Origin: Roseibium algicola
Lineage (GTDB): Bacteria; Pseudomonadota; Alphaproteobacteria; Rhizobiales; Stappiaceae
Length of the DNA: 64,000 bases
NCBI RefSeq assembly: GCF_001999245.1
Contig: NZ_CP019630.1
Location: 744,001-808,000, forward strand
Reading direction: 5' to 3'
Under the pieces are notes generated by a model that was not told the origin of the DNA, searched no databases, and saw nothing but the letters and a program-made list of their open reading frames with translations. Position numbers and translations under genes: made by a program. Positions 34,811 through 45,254 of this stretch are shown here, in pieces (within the stretch, counting starts at the first letter, position 1; each line of letters opens with the position of its first letter).

Positions 34811-34839
34811 GGGGGCGTCCGAGAGGCCCGGACGCCCCC
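34811..34839 (-). terminator. Hairpin after the DUF3141 gene
   Basis: GGGGGCGTCCG and CGGACGCCCCC form a perfect 11-bp stem with a 7-base loop, six bases after the stop codon. No T-run follows on the minus strand. Confidence 0.7.
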
Positions 34840-34844
34840 TATTA

Positions 34845-37484
34845 TTATTCAGCCGGTTCTTGCGGTTTTTTCGCACTCGTGCGTGATTTGCGTGGAGCCG
34901 TCGTCTTGCGCACCGCTGCCTTTCGCGTTGCAGTCTTGCGAGGAGACGATTTGCTCGGCACCGCCGCAGCCGAGGCCGCCCTAACGGGAGCTGTCCGCGT
35001 TGGCGCCGACTTCGCAGGGGCCTTGCTCGCCGCCTCTTCCTGTGCCGCTCGGGCGTCTTCCTTACCCGGCTCGACGACTACATCGGTCGCGGCAAGGGGA
35101 TCTTCCGTGATGTCTCCCGAAACAGGCGGCAGGCCCAGCACCTTGTGGAACTGCTGCAGCGTTTCCAGTGTATGCGGCGTCATTTCGTCTATTGCACCGG
35201 GAATGAACCGCACAACCTTGGCCGCGAGTTCCCGCTCTTCCGGGGTTTTCAGAAGCTTTGGCAAGGTTTCGATTGCCAGTTCGGGGGCAAATTCGACGAT
35301 CAGCGTCTGTTCCTGAAGAATGAAACTGCGTTCGTCCGCATTGAGCGATTTGAACGGTTCGTCCTGTGTCAGGACACGGGCCGAGCGTTCCAGACGGTCG
35401 CGGCGAACATTTCCCCGGCTGTCGGCAAGCAGGATCAGCATACGGATCACCGCTTCGCAGAAACCACCTTCCTCGATATGCATCAGGGCTGCCTGGACCG
35501 GCGGCAAGCTGCGCAACTCGTCCTTGCGCTTCAGCGTCCGGCCCGGTTGCTTGGTCCGGCCGAACCAGCGCATGTAGGGCGTGCCCCAGATGGAATAGAA
35601 GAGGTTCTCGTAGGCTGTGTCGCGCAAATCCCGGAAAAGATCCATGGACTGCTCGATCAGGGCTGCATTGACCTTTTCCAGTTCGACAAACGGATTGCCT
35701 GCAGCGGCCGGAGACCTTTCGTTCCTTGCACGTTCGGCAATGCCGGGCAACCAGCCGAGAGCCGGATTGAGGCTGGAGAACAGCGCACGCTGCATTCTGA
35801 GCGGATGGCTCTTGCGACGCAGATCCGCGCTCTGCTCGGTGACGAAAGCCTGGACGAAAGGCCGTACGCAGACATCGTAGAATTCGGCCTGCTGCTCGGA
35901 TGCACGGGCAACAGCGGCAAAGGGTATTTCATCGTCCCGGCCATCATCGATCTTCGTCAGGTCTTCCATCTTGCGCTCATGGAAGCTGACCGTGAATTCC
36001 CGCTCCAGCAGCGGGCCTTCATAGTCGTCGATGGTCATTTCGTAGAGGCCTGGCGCCAGCGCCTCGATTGTCTTCAGTGTCGAGGTGACTTCCGTGTGCT
36101 CCTTCTTCGCAATCTTGGAGGACACGAAAATGCCGAGATGGCCGACCTGTTCGTGGATCATATAGATGATCCGTTGGCCACGAATGGCGATTTCCCGCTC
36201 ATCCGTGTAGGTGTCGATGATCCAGTTGAGGGCCTGCTGCGGCGGTGTGATGTTGTCGCCATAGCTGGCGAAAACGATGATCGGCGCACGAATATGCTTG
36301 ATGTCGACGTTTCGGCCAGGCTCGAGCTGTGCCTCGTTCTTGGAAAGACGGTTGCCGACGAAGAGCTGCTCGACAATCCACTTCATCTCCGCTTCGTTCA
36401 GCAGGAAATACCCGCCCCACCAGCGTTCGAACTCCAGGAAACGCTTTGGCTCGGTGTCGACCTTGGCATAGAGATCGTAGTACTTGCCGAAGTAGTTCCG
36501 GGCCGGATTGAGCAGTTCGAAGTTCTGCACGATGTCGGCGCCATCGAAGATGCCGTGACCAAGGTCGGAGTAATACATCGCGTTCCAGGTCCCACCCAGG
36601 ACGCCGGCATTGTAGCGCATCGGGTTTTCACCGACCCGGCCGGACCATGTGGACACAGGCGCCCCATTGAGGATGACCGGCCCGGTCAGATCCGGGTTCA
36701 TGGCAGCCAGCAGCAGCGTCGCCCAACCACCCTGGCAATTCCCGGTCACCACCGGGTTCGGAGCTTCGGGGTGAAGCTCCATGACCTTGCGCACGAAGGC
36801 CGCCTCGGTATGGGTCACGTCCGCCAGTGTCTGGCCTTTCTCCGGCATCCGCTTGAAGGCAACGAAGTAGACCGGGTGACCGTCATGCAGGGCAACGCCC
36901 ACCTGACTGTCCGGCTTGAAACCGCCGATCCCGGCTCCGTGTCCGGCCCGTGGATCGATGATGATATAGGGCCGTTTCCAGGGTTTCGGATCACGGCACG
37001 GCAGATCTGCGGGCGGAATGATTTTCAGCAACATGTAACAGCTGGGGCGCGGCAGATCGGCACCGTCCAGAACCACTTCATAATCATAGATCAGGACAGG
37101 TGGACAGCCGGCCTCTTCGTGATCCAGGAAGATGTCACCGCGCTGACGAAGCGTGTCCATTGTGAGGACCATGCGCTGGGCCGCATCCTTCCAGTAGTCT
37201 TCCCAGGCCTCGTATAGAGACCCTTTTTCCTGTGCACCGCCCATGGCTTCCACGGCTTTGCCGAACTCGGAAATATTCGACTGCCAACGGGTCTTGTGAT
37301 CGTCCGAGATCCGGGTCAGGTGCTTGGTCAGTCCCCTGCCCATCAGTTCCGCCAGGTTGGACAGCTCCGTCGCCTGGGCCTGCAGTGCCGTAAAACGCTC
37401 CGAAGGGCCCCAGGCGGTGGCATCATGCAGCGATTCCAGAAATTCGTTCTGGCCTTTTTCAAGCGCGTCAAAAATGTCCTTCAT
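34845..37484 (-). CDS. DUF3141 PhaC-like alpha/beta-hydrolase with basic tail
   Basis: An 879-residue protein of the DUF3141 family, related to polyhydroxyalkanoate synthases. The central alpha/beta-hydrolase part (about 125-470) carries the PhaC-style nucleophile box VVTGNCQGGWATLLL (Cys at about 250), with IIVFASYGDNITPP and MIHEQVGHLGIFV as the likely Asp and His regions. The N-terminal 115 residues are helical and resemble phasin or PhaC N-termini. The last 85 residues are rich in Ala, Lys, Pro, Ser and Thr (KTATRKAAVRKTTAPRKSR), like histone H1 or PhaF tails. Polymerase activity is not established for this family. The gene follows FabI by nine bases. Confidence 0.82.
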   Translation of the reverse strand: MKDIFDALEKGQNEFLESLHDATAWGPSERFTALQAQATELSNLAELMGRGLTKHLTRISDDHKTRWQSNISEFGKAVEAMGGAQEKGSLYEAWEDYWKDAAQRMVLTMDTLRQRGDIFLDHEEAGCPPVLIYDYEVVLDGADLPRPSCYMLLKIIPPADLPCRDPKPWKRPYIIIDPRAGHGAGIGGFKPDSQVGVALHDGHPVYFVAFKRMPEKGQTLADVTHTEAAFVRKVMELHPEAPNPVVTGNCQGGWATLLLAAMNPDLTGPVILNGAPVSTWSGRVGENPMRYNAGVLGGTWNAMYYSDLGHGIFDGADIVQNFELLNPARNYFGKYYDLYAKVDTEPKRFLEFERWWGGYFLLNEAEMKWIVEQLFVGNRLSKNEAQLEPGRNVDIKHIRAPIIVFASYGDNITPPQQALNWIIDTYTDEREIAIRGQRIIYMIHEQVGHLGIFVSSKIAKKEHTEVTSTLKTIEALAPGLYEMTIDDYEGPLLEREFTVSFHERKMEDLTKIDDGRDDEIPFAAVARASEQQAEFYDVCVRPFVQAFVTEQSADLRRKSHPLRMQRALFSSLNPALGWLPGIAERARNERSPAAAGNPFVELEKVNAALIEQSMDLFRDLRDTAYENLFYSIWGTPYMRWFGRTKQPGRTLKRKDELRSLPPVQAALMHIEEGGFCEAVIRMLILLADSRGNVRRDRLERSARVLTQDEPFKSLNADERSFILQEQTLIVEFAPELAIETLPKLLKTPEERELAAKVVRFIPGAIDEMTPHTLETLQQFHKVLGLPPVSGDITEDPLAATDVVVEPGKEDARAAQEEAASKAPAKSAPTRTAPVRAASAAAVPSKSSPRKTATRKAAVRKTTAPRKSRTSAKKPQEPAE

Positions 37485-37493
37485 CAGGACCTC

Positions 37494-38258
37494 CTATCCA
37501 AGAATGCTGTAGCCACCGTCGATCGGGTGCACGGCCCCGGTGACGTTGAACGCCTCCCGGCTGGCAAGAAAGGCGGCATAGGCCCCGACATCGTCGATCG
37601 TGGCCAGTTGGTGTGTCGGCGCGCGTTCAGCCGCGTCGTTCAGTAATGCGTCGAATTCGGCAATGCCCGATGCGGCACGGGTCTTGAGCGGACCTGGCGA
37701 CAGCGCATGGACCGAGATCCCCTTCGATCCGAGCTCGGCTGCCGCGTAGCGGGTGGCCGCTTCCAGCGCGGCCTTGACCGGGCCCATGACGCCATAGTTC
37801 TCGACGACCTTCTGCGCGCCCATGAAAGATACTGTCATGCAGGTACCGCCATGGGGCATGAGCGGCTCGGCCCTTTTGATAAGCCGCAGGAAGGAGTGGA
37901 CGGAAACGTCCATGGCCAGCGAAAAGCCGTCCGCGGAACAATCGATCACACGACCATGCAGGTCTTCCTTTTTGGAGAAGGCGATGGAATGGAGCAAAGT
38001 GTCGAGACGGCCCCATTTGGCCTCAATCTCGGAAAACAGCGCGTCCATCTGCTCGGTATTACGCACGTCGAGCGGGGCAATGATTTCGGCATCGAGCTGT
38101 TCGGCCAGAGGCCGCACGTAGGCTTCGGCCCGCTCATTCAGATAAGTGATCGCCAGATCTGCTCCCTGCGTACGGAAGGCCTTGGCGCAGCCATAGGCGA
38201 TGGACTGATCGTTGGCGACCCCGACAACAAGGGCCTTGTGGCCCGTCAAATCAAACAT
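37494..38258 (-). CDS. fabI: Enoyl-ACP reductase FabI
   Basis: A 254-residue short-chain dehydrogenase of the FabI type, reducing trans-2-enoyl-ACP with NAD(P)H in fatty-acid synthesis. The nucleotide-binding start is ALVVGVANDQSIAYGCAKAF, the FabI form of the glycine motif. The catalytic pair is Tyr155 and Lys162 (ENYGVMGPVKAALE, spacing Y-x6-K specific to FabI). Other blocks include LLHSIAFSKKEDLHG and LSPGPLKTRAASGI. The start is ATG 38258 with GGGAG upstream. It is followed at nine bases by the DUF3141 gene, so the two share a transcript. It may be an accessory reductase feeding polymer or lipid metabolism instead of the main copy. Confidence 0.88.
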   Translation of the reverse strand: MFDLTGHKALVVGVANDQSIAYGCAKAFRTQGADLAITYLNERAEAYVRPLAEQLDAEIIAPLDVRNTEQMDALFSEIEAKWGRLDTLLHSIAFSKKEDLHGRVIDCSADGFSLAMDVSVHSFLRLIKRAEPLMPHGGTCMTVSFMGAQKVVENYGVMGPVKAALEAATRYAAAELGSKGISVHALSPGPLKTRAASGIAEFDALLNDAAERAPTHQLATIDDVGAYAAFLASREAFNVTGAVHPIDGGYSILG

Positions 38259-38477
38259 ATGCGCACAGCTCCCGAAACCTTGGGCGGCCAGGACGGAGGG
38301 AAACCGGCCGACCACCACACTTCGCTGTCTCAAGCGCAACCTGAAACTGCTTCGCAGTGCAACATAAACCTTGTGACGGAACAATGACCTTTTCAAGGAG
38401 ATAAGGGTTAGTGCTGATGAAAATGATCTGCTGCAGCGCAAAATCAGCACCGGACGGAAAGCCCGCCCAAAGAAAAC

Positions 38478-38503
38478 GGCGCCCCGGGAAACCCCGGGGC
38501 GCC
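38478..38503 (-). terminator. Rho-independent terminator of katG
   Basis: GGCGCCCCGGG and CCCGGGGCGCC form an 11-bp stem with a 4-base loop. Read on the minus strand it is followed by TTTTCTTT. It lies 30 bases after the katG stop. Confidence 0.88.
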
Positions 38504-38533
38504 GCCATCTGTCTCAAATTGCAGATACCGTCC

Positions 38534-40912
<2,379 letters not shown>

Positions 40913-40933
40913 TCAGAGGAAGTTGAATTTTCT

Positions 40934-40958
40934 GATAAGTTCGATAAGTTATTCTTAT
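40934..40958. promoter_or_regulatory. Candidate OxyR binding region
   Basis: GATAAG half-sites repeat at 40934 and 40943, and ATAAG-TTATT-CTTAT (40944-40958) is a perfect LysR-type inverted repeat. It overlaps the first two bases of the oxyR start codon, suggesting autorepression together with control of divergent katG. Confidence 0.55.
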
Positions 40959-41880
40959 GATCAATATCACCCTCAAACAGTTGCGCTATTTCGAGGCCCT
41001 CGCCCGGCACGGTCATTTCGGCAAGGCAGCCGAGGCCTGCGCCATTTCGCAGCCGGCGCTGTCCATGCAGATCAAGGAAATGGAGGAAGTGCTCGGCGCG
41101 AGCTTGTTCGAACGCGGGGCCAGACAAATCCGCCTGACACATTTTGGTGAAGTTGCCGCCGAGCGTGCCCGCGACATCCTGCGGGCCACCGAGGAGCTGG
41201 GTGACCTTGCCAGGGCATCACGCGAAAGGCTTGTCGGGCGGCTGCGCATCGGCGTCATTCCGACTGTCGCCCCCTATCTTCTGCCGAGCGTTGTCGGAGC
41301 ATTGACCAGGAGCTATCCGGAGCTGGACATTCATGTACGCGAGACAGTGACGCCGAACCTGATCGACGAGCTGGACGAAGGCCGCCTCGACACGGCGATT
41401 GTGGCCTTGCCGGTTTCCGAAGGCACGCTTGCCGAAACGGCCCTTTTCAGCGAGCGCTTCGTGCTGGTGCGCTCGGCGCGGGAAGCCAACGCACCAATGC
41501 CGAGCGCCGACAGCCTGCGCGAGATGCGGTTGCTTTTGTTGGAGGAAGGCCATTGTTTTCGCGATCAGGCCCTGTCCTTCTGCAACCTGCAATCCGGCCC
41601 GCCGCGCGAAGTGCTGGACGCAAGTTCTCTTTCAACACTGGTCCAGATGGTCAGTGCGGGGATGGGTGTCACCCTGATTCCGGAAATGGCCGTTCCCGTG
41701 GAGACCCGATCCGCATCGGTGGCAATCTCGCGTTTTGAAGCCCCCGAACCGACCCGGACAATCGGCATGGTCTGGCGTAGAAGGAGCCCGCTGGCAGGCC
41801 AGCTCACCGAGATCGCCGATATCGTCAGGCGGTCAGCAGAAGGACTGACGGCCTTGCGAGACCAGCCGGCTATCAGCTGA
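40957..41880 (+). CDS. oxyR: Hydrogen-peroxide sensor regulator OxyR
   Basis: A 307-residue LysR regulator with the OxyR hallmarks. The HTH is FEALARHGHFGKAAEACAISQPALSMQIKEMEEVLG. The redox pair is Cys200 and Cys209 in LLLEEGHCFRDQALSFCN, equivalent to E. coli Cys199 and Cys208, which form a disulfide on peroxide exposure. SSLSTLVQMVSAGMGVTLIPEMA matches the end of the OxyR effector domain. It is divergent from katG with a 251-base shared region. The start at 40957 matches the usual OxyR N-terminus (short lead before LKQLRYFEAL). Confidence 0.95.
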   Translation: MINITLKQLRYFEALARHGHFGKAAEACAISQPALSMQIKEMEEVLGASLFERGARQIRLTHFGEVAAERARDILRATEELGDLARASRERLVGRLRIGVIPTVAPYLLPSVVGALTRSYPELDIHVRETVTPNLIDELDEGRLDTAIVALPVSEGTLAETALFSERFVLVRSAREANAPMPSADSLREMRLLLLEEGHCFRDQALSFCNLQSGPPREVLDASSLSTLVQMVSAGMGVTLIPEMAVPVETRSASVAISRFEAPEPTRTIGMVWRRRSPLAGQLTEIADIVRRSAEGLTALRDQPAIS

Positions 41881-41900
41881 TCGCAACCCCATGCCACGTG

Positions 41901-43079
41901 TTACGACTGCGTGGCGGCGCGCCGGAATGTCATGACGCCCAGCACTGCCATTGCGCCGGCAAGGCCAAGCAGGACGGCCCTTGCGTCGTCTCCAGCTGCG
42001 AAGATGGCAACGATGAGGCCCGCCAGCGGCTGCGACAGATTGTTGAGGCAGATGATCACGCCGGTTGTCTTGCCGAATTCCTCCGGCGGTATGATCTCCT
42101 TTCGCAAGGTGCGCACATAGATGTTGAACATCTTGTCGAACCCGGCAATCAGCAGGAAACCTGCCGCATAGATCAGCGGATGGGCTCCAAGGCCTGTCAG
42201 CACGGCCCCCGCGCAGATCAACCCGTAAGCCGTAACGCCGAGGGTCTTCAGGCTGAAGGCGACATGTGCGGTCAGCGTCAGGACGGCAAGTGTCGCCAGG
42301 GCTCCGCCGACCTGAAGCCAGGCGTAGACCTGTTCGCTTTGGCTGAAAAAGCCCGTCATCATGGCGGCAGCCGTTGCCAACGTCGCGCCAATGATCAGGT
42401 TGACGCCGGCGGCCTGCAGGATTGCCCGCGTCAGGCCCGGCAATGTCCAGACCAGCTTGAGCGCGTGTTTGAGGTCCGCCACGGGATGGCGCGAAACACG
42501 CCTGCCTGGAGCGTCTTCCATTCGCGCCTGACCGGGCCAGAAGTAAAACGCAAGATCGGCCAACACAAACAGGACCGTTGCCAGCACGACCACTGCCTGC
42601 CAGGGCCAGAACGCCATGAGGTAGGCGGCGACCAACGGACCGAGCACGACGCCCATTTGCGAGGCGAGCTGTCCGTAACTCGCCACTTTTTCGAAACGCT
42701 GGTCGGAGAAGGCACGTACAAGCACCATTTCCAGCGCCAGCATGCCCTGCGTCGTGAAAATGCCGACAACGGCAGAAAGCCCGATCAGCCACCAGACCCC
42801 ACCAAATGCAAGCTGACCGGCTATACCGACAATACAGGCCACAGCCCGCAGGATGCGGCTGATACGCAGCAGCAGGATCGGCGAGAACCGGTCACACAGA
42901 ATTCCTGCGACTGGAAATGTCAGATAGCGCGGCAAGGTTTCGAAGAAGAAGGCAAGGCCGGACCAGGCGACATCGCCGGTTATCTGGAAGATCACCAGCG
43001 GCACCAGAAACAGGAGGATCTGGTCGGCCAGAACCGTCAGGAACATGGACGCGAAAAAGGCGCGGTCGCGGACGAGCAT
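41901..43079 (-). CDS. MFS transporter, EntS-like
   Basis: A 392-residue permease with about 12 hydrophobic helices. The first reads FFASMFLTVLADQILLFLVPLVIFQIT. The motif-A region is FPVAGILCDRFSPILLLRISRILRA, and a central loop holds PGRRVSRHPVADLKHAL. The arrangement resembles the MFS_3/EntS-type exporters. The start is set at ATG 43079; an upstream TTG at 43100 lacks a ribosome site. The 3' end converges on oxyR 20 bases away. The exported compound is unknown, and no siderophore gene is nearby. Confidence 0.78.
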   Translation of the reverse strand: MLVRDRAFFASMFLTVLADQILLFLVPLVIFQITGDVAWSGLAFFFETLPRYLTFPVAGILCDRFSPILLLRISRILRAVACIVGIAGQLAFGGVWWLIGLSAVVGIFTTQGMLALEMVLVRAFSDQRFEKVASYGQLASQMGVVLGPLVAAYLMAFWPWQAVVVLATVLFVLADLAFYFWPGQARMEDAPGRRVSRHPVADLKHALKLVWTLPGLTRAILQAAGVNLIIGATLATAAAMMTGFFSQSEQVYAWLQVGGALATLAVLTLTAHVAFSLKTLGVTAYGLICAGAVLTGLGAHPLIYAAGFLLIAGFDKMFNIYVRTLRKEIIPPEEFGKTTGVIICLNNLSQPLAGLIVAIFAAGDDARAVLLGLAGAMAVLGVMTFRRAATQS

Positions 43080-43215
43080 TTGCAGCTTTCGAGGGAGCAA
43101 GTGTGGCGAGACAGATCACACCTAGCACTCAACACCCCTCATCTGCAAGTCGCTGCAACCGGCCAATTCAATCGATTTAAGAAATATCCGGGACGCTTCT
43201 TTTTCTGCGCCCCCG

Positions 43216-43881
43216 TCAGAGCTTCCTTGCCACGACAAAGCGGCTGTAGGGTGCAGGATAGGTTCCTGTCTCGATGATTTCGAACCCTGCCGACCGGATG
43301 CTATCTTCCAGTATGTCGAAGGAAAAGAAACGGACAAAAGGCGCCTTGCCAACCAGTTGCATCACCTTGACGAGGGGAGCAAACAGCCACGCGCGCCTTT
43401 TCAGGCAAACGGTCTTGGAAATGTACAGCCCACCCGGTTTCAGGAGATGATGAATGCGGGACAGGGTATCCTCGGCGTTTTCCACCAGATGCAGGAAGTT
43501 GTAGGCAAGGATGGCATCGTACCCGGTTTCCCCCGGCTCGACCTTGTCGCTGAAGACATCGGCAACGGCAAACTTCAACCCTTGCGGATGATCTTCGGTA
43601 TCCGGCCCAACTTTCAATTTCGCCTGTGCAATCTCGATCATGCCGCTGGCGAAATCGGTGGCAAGATAAGACCTGACATTGCCGGCCAACAAAAGCGCCG
43701 TCGACCCTGTGCCGCAGCCCAGTTCCAGAACACTGTCCTGCGGCCCCAGATGTTCCGTCGTACGCTCCAGCGTCTTTTCGTAAGCTTCCTGGTTGCGGAT
43801 TGGAGACGCAGCATATTTGCGCGCAGCCTTGCTCCAGAAACCGGCAGATGACGGCATTTCATTGGTCCATGTTGTCGCCAT
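43216..43881 (-). CDS. Class I SAM-dependent methyltransferase
   Basis: A 221-residue methyltransferase. The SAM-binding motif I is VLELGCGTGSTALLLAGNV, motif II ATDFASGMIEIAQAKL, and motif IV DAILAYNFLHLVENAEDTLS, followed by LLKPGGLYISKTVCL. The type is that of small-molecule or lipid methyltransferases (Methyltransf_11/25). A moderately hydrophobic segment, RRAWLFAPLVKVMQLVG, could touch the membrane. The start ATG 43881 (MATTWTNEM) is preferred over the in-frame start at 43965, since family sequence begins there. It sits between an MFS gene and a 48-codon small gene on the same strand. Substrate unknown. Confidence 0.85.
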   Translation of the reverse strand: MATTWTNEMPSSAGFWSKAARKYAASPIRNQEAYEKTLERTTEHLGPQDSVLELGCGTGSTALLLAGNVRSYLATDFASGMIEIAQAKLKVGPDTEDHPQGLKFAVADVFSDKVEPGETGYDAILAYNFLHLVENAEDTLSRIHHLLKPGGLYISKTVCLKRRAWLFAPLVKVMQLVGKAPFVRFFSFDILEDSIRSAGFEIIETGTYPAPYSRFVVARKL

Positions 43882-44025
43882 GGCGAATAGTCCATTTCTA
43901 ACAGATAAGCGGGAACGGCAGTAACCGGTCGAACCTGGTCCAACTGCAAATATGACAGTCGTCACACAGTTATCCGTACTTCGAAACAGCTTCGAAGCAC
44001 AGGCTGCTTGAAACTCCCGTACTCG

Positions 44026-44172
44026 CTATTTCTTCTTCTTGCGGCCGCCGCGCAGACCGATCTGATGAAGAATATCGCGGCCGATATCGCGGCCGCCAGT
44101 GGGTGAAGCCAGGAACTCCAGAACCGAAAGAACGATGTTTGCCAATTGGATCATCAAAGATGACGGGCTCAT
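44026..44172 (-). CDS. Small basic-tailed protein, 48 residues
   Basis: An unrecognised 48-codon gene, supported by an ideal ribosome site: AAGGAG eight bases before ATG 44172. The protein starts MSPSSLMIQLANIVLSVLEF, a probable amphipathic or short membrane helix. It then has a glycine-arginine part with the repeated pattern GRDIGRDIL, and ends in GGRKKKK. The hydrophobic helix plus lysine tail would suit a peripheral membrane protein or a partner binding nucleic acid or acidic lipid. It is divergent from a LysR gene 85 bases away, so it may be that regulator's target. An overlapping frame from 43970 to 44191 starts at TTG without a ribosome site and is less likely. Confidence 0.6.
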   Translation of the reverse strand: MSPSSLMIQLANIVLSVLEFLASPTGGRDIGRDILHQIGLRGGRKKKK

Positions 44173-44257
44173 TGGCGTCTCCTTTCGACAAGAAATCTAC
44201 TTGCTTCAGAAATGAATGAGAATTGCCGAATTCTGGCTAGTTGATATACATATTTGC

Positions 44258-45163
44258 ATGAACTGGCAGACCATCACATTCGACTGGAACCAGGCCCGTG
44301 CGTTCCTGGTAACGGCGGAGGAAGGGTCTCTCTCCGCAGCTGCCCGAGCACTCGGACTGACCCAACCCACGCTCAGCCGGCAGGTGGCAGCGCTTGAGCA
44401 GACACTTGGCGTGACCCTGTTCGAGCGTGTGTCGAAGAGCCTGATCCTCACGGAAGCCGGGATCGAACTGGCTGATCATGTGCGCGCCATGGGCGACGCG
44501 GCCAGCCGGATATCCCTTGCGGCATCCGGCAAATCACAGCAAGTCGAAGGACTGGTCACTGTTTCCACGACGGATCTGATGGCAGCTCATCTCTTGCCCG
44601 ATATTTTGCGTGAGCTGCGCAAAAAGGCACCGGGCGTGGAAGTGAAAGTGCTTTGTACCAACAGCCTGAGCGACTTGCGCCGACGCGAAGCCGATATTGC
44701 CATTCGACATGTCGAACCGGACCATCCTGACCTTTATGCCCGCAAACTGCGCGCAGCCCCGGCCCGCATCTTCGGCGCCAGATCACTGGTTGAACAATTC
44801 GGCCGCCCCCTGACGAGGGACGATGCACCAGATCTCGATTTTATCGGCTTCGACAACAACGAAGAGCTGGTCGGCTACCTGCGCGCCTTCGGCCTGAAGG
44901 TGACCGAGGCCAATATTCGCCTTGGCTCCCCCAGCGGTGTGGTCGCCTGGGAATTCGTCCGCCAGGGCCTCGGTCTGGCCATCATGGCGGATGAAATCGC
45001 TGCCCGGTTCCCCGAGATCGTTCCCGCCTTTTCCGATATCGAACCGGTTTCGTTTCCAATCTGGCTGGTCACCCACCGCGAACTTCACACCAGCCAGAGG
45101 ATCCGCGTAGTGTTCGATCATCTGGCGGAAGGTTTGCTGAAGGCCAAGCTCGCCAAGATATAG
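44258..45163 (+). CDS. LysR-family transcriptional regulator
   Basis: A 301-residue LysR regulator. The HTH reads ARAFLVTAEEGSLSAAARALGLTQPTLSRQVAALEQTLGVTLFERVSKSLILTEAGIEL. The effector domain follows from about 95 (VEGLVTVSTTDLMAAHLLPDIL) to the end. The start ATG 44258 (MNWQTITFDW) fits the usual distance to the HTH. It is divergent from the 48-codon small gene and, beyond it, the methyltransferase, which are its most likely targets. The domain resembles the subgroup that acts on D-amino-acid or quinone-related genes only loosely, so no effector is proposed. Confidence 0.88.
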   Translation: MNWQTITFDWNQARAFLVTAEEGSLSAAARALGLTQPTLSRQVAALEQTLGVTLFERVSKSLILTEAGIELADHVRAMGDAASRISLAASGKSQQVEGLVTVSTTDLMAAHLLPDILRELRKKAPGVEVKVLCTNSLSDLRRREADIAIRHVEPDHPDLYARKLRAAPARIFGARSLVEQFGRPLTRDDAPDLDFIGFDNNEELVGYLRAFGLKVTEANIRLGSPSGVVAWEFVRQGLGLAIMADEIAARFPEIVPAFSDIEPVSFPIWLVTHRELHTSQRIRVVFDHLAEGLLKAKLAKI

Positions 45164-45254
45164 ACGCCCGCTCCGGTCCCAGCCATGTGGCGCAAGTATC
45201 CGGTCATTTTTTAGCGGCATCCAAAACCAGTCGTTGATCTGCCCGAACTCTTCT

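Noticed and set aside
35145..37217. 690-codon open frame on the plus strand
   Set aside because: It lies entirely antisense to the DUF3141 gene. It has no domain sequence or ribosome site and arises from GC-rich codon bias.
41898..43277. 459-codon open frame on the plus strand
   Set aside because: Antisense to the MFS gene. Rich in His, Gln and Asp as expected from reading membrane-protein codons backwards.
43970..44191. 73-codon frame overlapping the 48-codon small gene
   Set aside because: It starts at TTG without a ribosome site, while the 44172 ATG in another frame has AAGGAG at ideal distance.
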